From Nageia nagi (Eukaryota; Pinophyta): a stretch of 64,000 bases of DNA. A program made the position numbers and the translations under genes. Of this stretch, positions 50,270 through 60,349 are shown piece after piece. The stretch is from positions 178,932,001-178,996,000 of the forward strand of contig JBITNC010000001.1 in NCBI GenBank assembly GCA_050084985.1. Reading direction: 5' to 3'. Within the stretch, counting starts at the first letter, position 1. Every line of letters begins with the position of its first letter. The notes under the pieces were generated by a model. That model was not told where the DNA came from and did not search any database. It saw only the letters and a program-made list of their open reading frames with translations.

Positions 50270-51440
50270 TACACATACTTATACATATAAAATTACATTG
50301 ACATGTTGCTCTTCCTCTATATCTTTAACTTCAATAGGGAAAACATAAAATCTATCCTCTATAAACCTTTGTATTTTTTTTCTTAGGCCTCCACACCCAT
50401 TAGTGGCATGCCCCTTGGTTTGATGATATTCATAATAGCTATCTTCCTTGTCCCATGCTAGCCTCTTTGCTGATTCATCTTCCTCTCTCTTGGGTAAAGG
50501 TTGTAATAATTCCTTTGCCATTAGATCTTTGAAGATAAACCTAGGAGGTATAGGAATCTTTATGAATTTCCTTTCTTTCTTTTCATCTACCTTTTTTGCC
50601 ACATGAATGGATTTATCTTTCTTTGGAGATTATAGTTGCTTATCTTTAGCCCTAGGTTTGTCATCATCTTGATACTTCATAAGTCCCAATTTAACAAGGA
50701 CTTTTTTTTTCCAATAGCTTATATGTCATGTCAAAAAATGCTAAATGTGTATAATCAATGACATAAGATTGTAATGATAATATGATAGCATCTTTGAAAA
50801 TATTATTTACCTATTTTTTAGTAATATTTGTTTTAATTTGTTGCCATGTCTTCTTGAATCCTACAACAAAATTTTCAAGACTCTTATTATTGCCTTGCCT
50901 CATAGCACATAGATTCAAAACCATGACTTCATACTTGATATTGTGTTTATACTATTTTAAAAATAAGTTTCTCAATTATTGAAATGATGTAATTGACTTT
51001 TTTGATAAAGCATAAAACCATTAACAAGCCTCTCCTTCCAAACTATGAGGAAAGAACTTCACCTATAATCTTGTATCCACATTGATTTTAAGCTTACACT
51101 CATGTTTAAACCCTTGCAAATATCTCCTAGGATCTCCTTCCCCATTGAACTTACAAAATTTGTGATCTTTATAATCTAATGGTGGCATGCATACCCTAAT
51201 CTCATCACATAGAGAACTACCAAACTCAACTGAATGATTTGGTTAAATTGATCCTCTTGGTAATTGATTAATCTATCTTTGTATACCCTCAATAGTAGCC
51301 TAAATGTTATCATTGTTACTTCCATCACCATGTTTGGATTCTTCATTAGGTACTTCTAGTCCATCACACTGAATATATCCTAAGAGCTCATCAATATCTC
51401 TTCTTCAAAGACTTCATAAGAATACTCTTAACTGATCCAT
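50270..51440 (-). pseudogene. gag of the Tat-like element (decayed)
   Basis: From the ATG at 51440 (MDQLRV) the minus strand gives the Retrotrans_gag core: KFNGEGDPRRYLQGF, FFPHSLEGEAC-stop-WFYAL, RNLFLK-stop-YKHNIKYE, MRQGNNKSLENFVVGFKKTW. It ends with a damaged zinc knuckle, YYEYHQTKGHATNGC, in the open piece 50279-50602. Most stops stand at glutamine positions. ATG and primer site are about 80 bases apart. Confidence 0.82.
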
Positions 51441-51518
51441 GTCTAAAACAACTCATAAAATTATTTATTAGTCCTAACTAAAACCCTAGATTTTTAGCAT
51501 AATTACTTATGATTTCAT

Positions 51519-51531
51519 GTTGGGTTCACCA
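51519..51531 (-). promoter_or_regulatory. primer binding site, tRNA not identified
   Basis: The minus strand reads TGGTGAACCCAAC, three bases inside the right LTR. It begins TGG as required by a tRNA CCA end. I cannot name the tRNA from memory. Confidence 0.6.
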
Positions 51532-51534
51532 AAT

Positions 51535-52322
51535 TGTTTACAAATAAAGGTCTATTTGAGAATGCAAATAATTAGAATATCTATAGTCCTAAAAGATACA
51601 TATATTCATTTATAAATTCTAAGTTAATGAATAGCAATTTATAACAAGATAAGCCAATATAGAAGATAACAAATAACTAGAATCAAAATGACATTACCAA
51701 ACAAGATTGAATTTGTGTACTTACCTCATAGAGCATACCTAATATGGATGAGCAAAAGATGCTAATTAAGCCTCAATAAAAAATGAAGTATACACCTAAA
51801 TTCATGAAGCAAGATGATCCAAAAAGAGGGCTATGAGCAATCTATTTCATACTTGGAAGGAGCATCAATGGTCTAATTTTATCTATAAGGAGCATTGATA
51901 GTCTTCATTAGACTATAGTTCATTTTGAAATAACTCTATGCCTCCATATGAACTCTCAATTATCTCAATTTGATACTCAAATAAGCTTAGAATTGTCAGG
52001 ATGTTCGCATAAGGAAGTATAAAAACCCAACCTTGAATGGTGGTGTCAAGAGACACCTAAAGGATTGCCATCGTCAAGACCAGATATGGAATCATGTATC
52101 TCCTTGATATGGACTTACTATTAGATCCTTATTTATATATATAATAATATGACCTACTCCTTAGGTTGGCATGTACCTACATAAACAAGAATATAGTAAG
52201 TTGATGATATATATTGATCATATACAAAACATCATAAATATTTTTGAACTAGACATATAAGTGCAGGCACATATTTTCTAATATATTAAATTAAATGCAT
52301 AAATTAATTTTATGCAATAACA
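51535..52322 (-). repeat. 5' LTR (788 bp) of the Tat-like element
   Basis: Begins TGTTTACAAATAAAGG and ends ATGCAATAACA on the plus strand, so its canonical ends are intact. Partner of 44570-45357. Confidence 0.9.
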
Positions 52323-52327
52323 TAAAC
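52323..52327. repeat. target-site duplication TAAAC, right copy
   Basis: Identical to 44565-44569. Confidence 0.85.
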
Positions 52328-52589
52328 TTTTAGGATATGTGACATTGGGAATAGGTGAAAATGTTATCAAGAAATAGGTGATAGCATTATAGTGGTATCA
52401 ATGCATCAAGTTCAAACTTTCAAGCCTATGGTCCATGACTCTTTTGCTATAAGATTTTATGAATTCAATATGAGTATGCTTAATCCTAATTAAAATACCA
52501 TTTTGTGGACTTAGATTATGAAAATTCCAAGATGTGTAACAAGAACTTTAGGAAACCTACAATGAGGTGCTGAAAATGGCCTTCTCATG

Positions 52590-53266
52590 AATGCTAATGT
52601 AAGGGAAAGTAGAAGAAATATTAGGGTTAAAAATAATAGGAATAGAATAATGAGGACTATCAATATAAGGGTTCATAATAATGAAAATGAGAGTTCTATG
52701 AGCTGTTCCACTTAGAACAATGAAGGTGAAGAAGCCATCCAAAAATCACAAGAACAAGTGGCAGAACAATAAGAGATCATAAATAATCTACTAAATTAAT
52801 GAGCTAAACTTCCAAGAGAAGAATCTATTCTATAATAAGCAAGGATCAAAGGGAAAAAATGATCAAATTTAGGCAAGAATTGAATAAGAACTTATTTCAT
52901 CCCTTAAGAAAGCCTAGATCCCAAAGTTTAATGGTAAGCAAGAAGGCAAGCAAGCATAAATATGGTTAGAAGAAACAAATACATATTTCTCAATGAATAG
53001 CTTATGTTTGAAATCCAAAATAGTATGGGCTACCTACAATTTTCAAGGTATTGCACTAGAATGGTGGAATGCCTATAAGATTGAGCATAGGATTCAATAC
53101 CTAAAATGGTCAAAATTTATTGTAACATTTCGTAAAAGATTCATTCCCCAAATCTATTATGATAAAAAGTATGAAGAGTACTATACCCTGCAACAAGGAT
53201 CTATGAGTGTCCAAAGTTATCATTAGAAATTTGTTAGGCTAATCAAATATGTTCCTAAAGATAAAA
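52590..53266 (+). pseudogene. chromovirus-type gag, left part, split by an insertion
   Basis: An Asn/Arg-rich start (NVRESRRNIRVKNNRN) is followed by the capsid core: IPKFNGKQEGKQA, an open stretch with NFQGIALEWWNAYKIEHR and FIVTFRKRFIPQIYYDKKYE, then QGSMSVQSYH-stop-KFVRLIKYVPKDKI. There the 53267-57652 element interrupts it. The same gag type occurs in the 9.0-9.5 kb element (ERQSEFLQFEKNTLSVESYY). The gag resumes at 57659. Confidence 0.8.
53262..53266. repeat. probable target-site duplication TAAAA, left copy
   Basis: TAAAA directly before the left LTR; TAAAA also at 57654-57658, one base off the canonical CA end of the right LTR. Confidence 0.55.
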
Positions 53267-53559
53267 TTTTGAAAATTGTAATGTAATATTGTGTAATATT
53301 TCTCTTTAATAAAAATTCACTTAATGCTTAAAGTGTCTTTAGATACCTTAAAAGCATTAAGAGAATAAATATAGAAAGAGGAACAAATATAGAAACACCT
53401 TTAACCTTACCCTTGGGTTAAAGGGAGGTTAAATGGTGGTTTTCTTCTTATAAATAGAGAGGTACCCCTCTCATTATGTACTTGATGAAGCATGGTAATA
53501 TGCTTGTCTTGTAGATATGCTCTTTTAGGAGCTCTATAGAAGAATTCTCAAGAATTTGT
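53267..53559 (+). repeat. 5' LTR, 3' part missing
   Basis: Similar to 57169-57462, including the TATA box at 53449-53456 and the block TACTTGATGAAGCATGGTAA. Similarity ends after AAGAATTTGT, so the last 190 bp or so are gone or replaced. Confidence 0.75.
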
Positions 53560-54300
53560 AGAACTCAAATTTCTACTTGGTGACTTTGAGGTAACTCTCT
53601 TCAAATTTAAGGTATACCTATCCCCTAATCTTGTTTCAATTTTATTTAAAACTTCATTGTCTAATCAATTTCAATTTCTTATTTTTTGAAGTTGAAATTT
53701 GATATCTATACTAACATGTTTTTATCTTGAGAATAATGGGCTCAATTTTAAGGTAAAATTTTACATTAATTACATGTTAGTAGTATTTTTGTTAAATCTA
53801 AAATGTGCTATATGGTTAGATTGTAAATCTTGTGACTTGATTTATATACTAATATGTTTATGCTAAGAGGTAATTTGATAAGATCTAACATCTTATGTTA
53901 GTAATATTTGAAACTAGATCTAACATTTTTCAATGGTTAGATTTCAAGATCTTGAGAAAATTAGTACTTCTATGTTTTTTAGTCAAATATAATATTTTTT
54001 AATTAGATTTTAAAACTATGCCAAGATCTTATTTCTACAAGATTACAAAAATCTATTTTATGATTTTTTGTAATAAAGTATTTTTTTTTAAGGGAAAGTT
54101 ACAATTGTTTTTTGTAACAATCACTTGTAATTTTTTTATAATAGGAAAAATCTTGCGATAATTTTTTTTACAGAATTTCTCTTTTTGTATTTTTTTAAAA
54201 TAATTATTTATTGTATACATAAATTTTTTATTATGTATTTGTATTTAAAAAAATATATTTATTTTTCTATTTAAAAAAATAAAAAAAATAAAACCCTTGC

Positions 54301-54830
54301 AAGGTGGCACACATGACCTTTTGGCTAGTGGTCCCCCTTAGGTAGCGTACAACCTACTCGCCAGTGTACCTTGTTGGGGTAGTGAACATGGTAGCAATAG
54401 ATAATCCCCTTAGGTGGCATATGGCTTATTGGTTAGTGGCACCCATTGGAGTGGCATGCATGATAGAAACTGATGGCCCCCTTAGGTGGTTCATGACCTA
54501 CTAGCTAGTGGCCCCCCTTGGGTGGCGTGCATGATAGTAGTTGATAGCCCCCTTGGGAGGCACATGGATTATTGATTGATGGCCCCCCTTAGGGTTGCAC
54601 ACATGATAGCATCTAATGGCCCCATTGGGTGGTGGAAAACCTGCTAGCCCATGGCTCCCCTTGGTGTGGTGTGCATGGTAACAATTGATGGCCCCCTTGG
54701 ATGGTGTGTGGTCTATTGGATGGTAGTCCCCCTTAGGTGGCATGCAACTTGCTAGTCGATGGCCCACCTTTGGTGGTGCACAAAATAATGGATGATGGTC
54801 CCCCTTGGGTAGCATGCATAGCTCTACTCC
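54301..54830 (-). repeat. GC-richer array of about 57-bp units (114-bp dimers)
   Basis: Imperfect units built round GATGGCCCCCTTGGGTGGC and GTGCATGATAGTA alternate over about 530 bases, standing out in base composition from the AT-rich surroundings. The minus strand is open for 160 codons (54501-54983), giving a repeated peptide with Pro-Pro-Lys-Gly and Cys/Tyr-His motifs, for example PPKGAINYYHARHPRG. I doubt that it is a real gene: repeats whose unit length is a multiple of three stay open by chance. Confidence 0.7.
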
Positions 54831-55600
54831 CCTTCCAACCACCTTATATTTATTTTTAGATTGTAATTTTTTTCTTTCTCCCTTTCTCTTTTTTTTTGTA
54901 CAATGAACCCTCCTTGTAAATTTTTTATAAAGTGGGGTATTTTTTAATAAGGGATTTTTTTTTTTAAAGGAGAGGATATTCAAAAAAGGAAAGGCAATTC
55001 AAGTGCATGATAAGTTTGCACATGCCCTTTTTTTTAACACACATTATGACTTTTTCTAAAGTGGGAAGCCTATGTTTTTTCAATCAAGCCTATGTTTTTT
55101 TTGTAAAAAAAAGGTAAGTTTTTTTTTTTAAGTACATTAAAAAAGGGGGATATTATCTTAAATTTATCATGTGTAATTTTTCACGTTATGGCAAGGAATG
55201 TGGCCTTTAAGTAAAGCTTAATAATTATTGTTTTAAAACCTTTATTAATATTATTATAACATTAAGTATTTTTAAGCTTTATTCATGCCAAATGATAATT
55301 TTTATGCACATGATTATTGATCAATACAATCAATTTTTTTTATTACATTTTTGCAAAAGTTTAGGTTAAATTCCTTTTGTTTGTAAATATTAAGCAAATG
55401 ATGAAGGAAACAATGACAAATTTTCAATTGGACATATTTGACTTAACATTTTGAAGGCAATATTTTTAATAATTAATTGATAATGTCCAATACATTGCAC
55501 ACCAATTTTTATGCACACTATTTTTTGTGAATTTGCATAAAGTTAAATGTAGACACTATTTTTTGTGAATATGCCTAAAAGTTTAATGTTTGAAATGTGT

Positions 55601-55880
55601 GGATGTGCATAGTATTTGAAGTGGAAATTTAGGTAAACATTTCTTTGAAATTTTTATATGCACTATCTTATTGGTTGCAATGCCATGCAAATTTGTTGTG
55701 GATGTGTATAATGTTTGAAATGGAAATTTAGGTAAACATTTTTTTTAAACTTTGATATACACTATCCTTATTGGTTGCAATGCTATGCATATTTGTTATG
55801 GATGTGCATAGTGTTTTAAGTGAAAATTTAGGTAAAAATTACTTTCAACCTATGATATACACCATCTTTAATGGTTAACA
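55601..55880 (+). repeat. 100-bp tandem repeat, three units
   Basis: Units start with GGATGTGCATAGT or similar at 55601, 55700 and 55800, each continuing GAAATTTAGGTAAA and TTGGTTGCAATGC (the third is degenerate at its end). Confidence 0.75.
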
Positions 55881-57159
55881 TATTGTTAAAATTGATACTT
55901 TTCTATGGATTGATACCACTATACTTCTATTATTGAGAAGTTCAATTCATGTTTATGGATTCATGCCACTATACTTCCACATTTGGAAAGTTTATTCATG
56001 TCGATGGATTGTTTTCCACATTGCTATTTGTTAGCAAGTACTAGTGCATGAAATGGTTAAATAGGTTTACCCTTCTTCATGACTATATTGTTGAAGTGGT
56101 TAAAAAGGTTCATTCTTCTCCATGATTGCACATTGTTGGAATTTTTAAAAAGGTCTTCCCTTATCCAAAATTGCAATTATTTTGATAAAATTTGAATCCA
56201 TGTTGATGGATTAATGCTACCAAATTTCATCATATGAATCTTGACTAGTAGCATAGTCAAGTTGATATTTGTGGCTTATGCTTTGTTTTGTAAATATTAG
56301 CTTTGTGTTTGGTCAAGTTGGCATTTGTGGCTTATAAATCTTAATTTATTCAAATGGTTATACCTTTGAAAATCTTGACTTAGTGGTTTAGTGAAAATGG
56401 CATTTGATTATTTATGACATGGTTAAGATAACATGGTCATATAAGTATATTTTTGATGAAGTTGTCATCAAGGGAGAGAATTAAATTATAAAATATTATG
56501 ATGTAATGACACCCTCATATACCCTCAATAAATTCAAAATAATGATCTAAAATAAATAAACACAAAAATCAAAAATCATTTTTTTTATAACAATTGATGA
56601 TATTTTTTATATCCTTGGTTGAGAATGTATTTATATCATTTGATTGATTGTTCATCTAATAATATTGTGCACATATGATATTGTTGATATCATAATACAT
56701 TTTGTTTAGTATGCACATGTTATATATAGTTGATGATGTATGCCATTTTTGATGTTGTACATATGTGATGACTTGGTATCTTTTGATCACTTTATGGATG
56801 ATATCTATCTTATATGAGTGTATATGATGTATCTAATTGATCTTGTTTATGAGGTACTTGTAGCTTGTAAGTTCTTCTTGAGATTGCAAGTTAATTTAGG
56901 TATGTAGGCTCATGGAGGTTCATCATATCAACATATTGTTGAATGAATACTCTTGTATAAAGAAACCATTTTTTGGTTTTATGATTGTATTATAAAACTA
57001 GTTGTTAAAATGGTTAAGTAGTTGAGCTATTATAGAACCATCTATATTCTATTACTTTCTCAAACATGCAAAAGTTCTCATCTCCACTTGTATCTCTATA
57101 GAGGAGAACCTTTTCTTACTCTTTCTCTTTATCTTTGACTCTTTACCCAATATTACATT

Positions 57160-57168
57160 AAGGGGGAG
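57160..57168 (+). promoter_or_regulatory. polypurine tract
   Basis: AAGGGGGAG directly before the right LTR start TGTTGAAAATTG. Confidence 0.85.
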
Positions 57169-57652
57169 TGTTGAAAATTGTAATGTCATATTGTGTAATA
57201 TTTATATTTAATAAAAATTTGTTTAATGCTTAAAGTATCTTTAGATACCTTAAAAGCATTAAGAGAATAAATATAGAAAGAGTAATAAATATAGAAACAC
57301 CTTTATCCTAACCCATGAGTTAAAAGGAGGTTAAAGGGTGTGTTTTTTTCTTATAAATAGAGATGTACTCCTCTCATTATGTACTTGATGAAGCATGGTA
57401 ATATGCTTGTCTTGTAGAGATGCCCTTTTAGGAGCTTTATAGAAGAATTATTAAGAATTTGTGAGAGTTATCTTGTGAGAAGTAATAGAGTGATGGTTTA
57501 AAGTGGATGCACTCCCAAGATATGAAGGAACCACTATATATGATTTGTTATTTTTTATGTGATTAATTATTGCTTTTCTATAAGGATGAATGTTACATTT
57601 GTTGGAGAATCTTCAAGGTGATCTTGATTTATATAATCCTACAATTCCATCA
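57169..57652 (+). repeat. 3' LTR (about 484 bp)
   Basis: Begins TGTTGAAAATTG and ends CAATTCCATCA, after which the interrupted gag resumes. TATA-like TATAAATAG at 57352-57360. Confidence 0.7.
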
Positions 57653-57658
57653 TTAAAA

Positions 57659-57880
57659 CCATGTGAAGGTTCATAGGTTCTTGCTGGGTTACATCCAACG
57701 ATCAAAACTATGGTAAATGTATTAAGCCCCAAAATGCTTAAAGAGGCACATGACCTTGTAAAAAGAGAAGAGGGTAATCTACATATCAAAAATATATTTG
57801 TAAATTACAATCTTCTGGATGAAAAAATAAGGAAATCTACCAAAAGAGTAAAAGTGTAGAACATCAAGCACAACAAATAA
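57659..57880 (+). pseudogene. chromovirus-type gag, right part
   Basis: Reads LAGLHPTIKTMVNVLSPKML then KEAHDLVKREEGNLHIKN, the gag segment that follows the R-L-I-K-Y-V-P-K-D block at the end of the left part. One base is missing near 57672. The frame decays into stops after about 57880, and no protease or RT is found beyond. Confidence 0.75.
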
Positions 57881-60349
57881 GCAATAAGAAGATCAAAAAA
57901 ATAAGCATAGTTATAAGTATGGGAACCTACCCATATTTGAGAAAAGGTGTAGACACTAAAATATGATCCACTTATACATTAAAAAATCAAAAAACGTAAA
58001 ATGCTAACACTTAGGATATAGTTGTTGGTGATCAAGAAAGGTTTTTGGCATCCGCTTATGATCCCCGATGACTCTGCAATGAAAAAATTAAAACTCAAAA
58101 AATAGAAGATGAACTATAAGTTTCATTCTCTCCATAAAAGTATGGATAGATAGGGTTAATCATTACCTTCATTATCACTAGATGTGAAATCCCTTTGGTT
58201 ATTTCAAGCTAGTGATAAACTTTGACTCCCCCTTTTTAGCCTTCTAGAATTCCACAAATTCCTATTAAAAAATCTATAAATACATGAGGCAAATTGATAA
58301 TACAATGGGGGAAGATTGAAGTAGACTTATGTTGCTGAAATGAAGATTGAACTATGAGGTTTATTTCAATTTGATTATTATTATATGCTTTTCTTCCTTA
58401 TGTTAAGATTTCAAAAAAGTATAGGTATGTTTTAATGTGTTGTTTGAGTATATGTGTAGGATTCATAGGTGTTAAGATGTAGTAGAATTCAAAGGTGTCA
58501 TAGATACAGATGACAAAAAGCCACAACCTGAGAGAGTGATTCAAATCAATCAAAAAATTTAAAGTTACAAAAATGCTAGTGGCTTGATATCAAGCATCAA
58601 CATTCCACCTTAGTTGCAAACATTTCGATAAGGGTCCTCGATGACCTTCCATCCATATGCTTGAATAGCTTATTTTATACATTCATTTGAAAAAAGCCCT
58701 TTTATAAGGCAACTAAATCTAGTGATCTAAAATCTATAATACTGAGGTCTTCTAAAAAATTAATAAAATTTTAGTTTGTATTAATTGTATTTATCTTGTT
58801 TACTAATAGGGTTGATTTTTTGATTGATATTTTTAGTGCTAGAAGAAGGGCCTGAAAGGGAGTTACTTTATCATATTGAATTCTAATTTCTCTATCATCT
58901 ATTATCAATTTGATTTATCCAATTTGCTAAATTCAAATTCTATAATCTATGTTTTTGTAGGAACTCTATAGGAAATGCTAGCTATTATAATTGGACACTA
59001 GTGATTGATATTGAACACCAATGATTGGTCTAAAACATTAATGATTGGAGTACAAGTGCCATAATACCCTTTCACATTTTGGTATCTAGGCTCTAAACAA
59101 AAAGAGGCAAATAATATACAATTTGGTTGTGATTTCTTTGCTCAGAGTGCATACAAAAAAGGGTAGATGAAATGTTAAACTTATTTTACATATGAAAAGT
59201 GATTTGATATTTAAGTATTTTTTGGGGTTTCTTTTTTTTTATGGATCATTATACTCATAAACAAAAACTTTTGTTATCTTAGCCACATATGCTCTCCCTT
59301 TGTGTTGAAAGATGATCTTAGGTGACCAAAATGGATTTGATAATAAAAAATAAATGAACTTTTTCTTATGTTTTCACATAATTCAGAAAGAATTGAATTA
59401 ATTTACTTTCATAATTGGAAGGGGTAAATGAATCATAATTAAGTTTGAAATGAACTTAAGGTAAATGAATTGGGATTTTGGGTAGTTAAATCATTAAAAT
59501 AGTACATTAATTATTTGGGATATTTTCACATTTAAAACTTTCATTTGCTGAGTAGGCCTTTGCTCTTACACTATTAGTGATCTTGAGCAAGTTGAGAAAA
59601 GAATGAAAGAAGAAATGAATTCACTTTGTTTTGGAATGAACCTCACATTAACACTCTTAAAGATGCATGCCCTTACCACTCCAATGGAGGTTGAATGGAT
59701 ATGTGACTCTTAGAGGAGTAATTGAAACTCATTTTAATTAATTTATCTACATATAATTGCTTCTTACTATGCATGCCCTTACCACTCCAATGGAGATTGA
59801 AGGTTGAATGTGACTAGTAAGAAGAGGTAATTTACCACACATAATACTTCCATAGTTGGAAGGAGTTAGTGAATCTTACTTAACATAATAACTAAAAAGA
59901 ACAATGGGGGATTTTAGATAAAGATTCATTTAATTAAAATTTTATTTGTATCACATTAAAATAATGATAAAAATAGACATGAATGCTTGGGAGGGATAGT
60001 TTGCATAAGTATATTTTTATTTGTTAAGTTGTATTTCATGAGACTTTTATATTTTATTTTATTTTTATTTGTTAAGTATAAGTATATTTTTAGGTAACAA
60101 GCTGTGACTTCACTTTAGACATCCTTTAGTAATACTAGCTTACCCTATTAAAATACCTTACTAGAACAACAAATTTAGGAAAAACTAAATTACATTAAAA
60201 AAATAAATAAATAAACACATCAATAAGTATATGCATGCATGTAGGATGTTTGTGCACAATTGTTTTCTCGTACACATAAAAATCATAAAAGTTAAAAAAT
60301 GTAGCTTAGTTACATTGTATGGTTTTTGAAATATGGTCCAAACTCATTC
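57881..60349. other. AT-rich stretch with small duplications
   Basis: No domain recognised. ATGCATGCCCTTACCACTCC occurs at 59663 and 59769, and a related pair TTGGAAGG..TGAATC at about 59415 and 59855, so the part 59330-59905 is a degenerate duplication. The 5' LTR of the next element should lie here; I could not delimit it because its partner is outside the window. Confidence 0.4.

Larger units (their letters stand above)
44570..52322 (-). mobile_element. Tat-like Ty3/Gypsy element with deleted RT core
   Basis: Two LTRs of 788 bp and the duplication TAAAC frame a minus-strand element with gag, protease, a spacer, only the last part of RT, a double RNase H region, and integrase. The second RNase H-like segment, the ILGRP protease motif and the integrase C-terminus are typical of the Tat lineage. 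The 7.75-kb length is short for a complete Tat element, in agreement with the missing RT core. A polypurine tract beside the left LTR fixes the orientation. Confidence 0.87.
53267..57652 (+). mobile_element. non-autonomous Copia-like LTR element nested in gag
   Basis: The two LTRs share the sequence following TGTTGAAAATTGTAATGT, and a TATA box lies in each. A polypurine tract precedes the right LTR and sets plus polarity. The right LTR appears to be 484 bp; the left matches it only for its first 293 bp, after which the rest of the LTR and the primer site are missing. The 3.6-kb interior has no gag or pol domain; it holds two tandem-repeat arrays. The chromovirus gag frame on the left and right flanks joins up when the element is removed. 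Confidence 0.75.

Noticed and set aside
58212-58225. C-rich run followed by Ts as a minus-strand polypurine tract with an LTR to its left
   Set aside because: No TG/CA-ended partner repeat could be found in the window.
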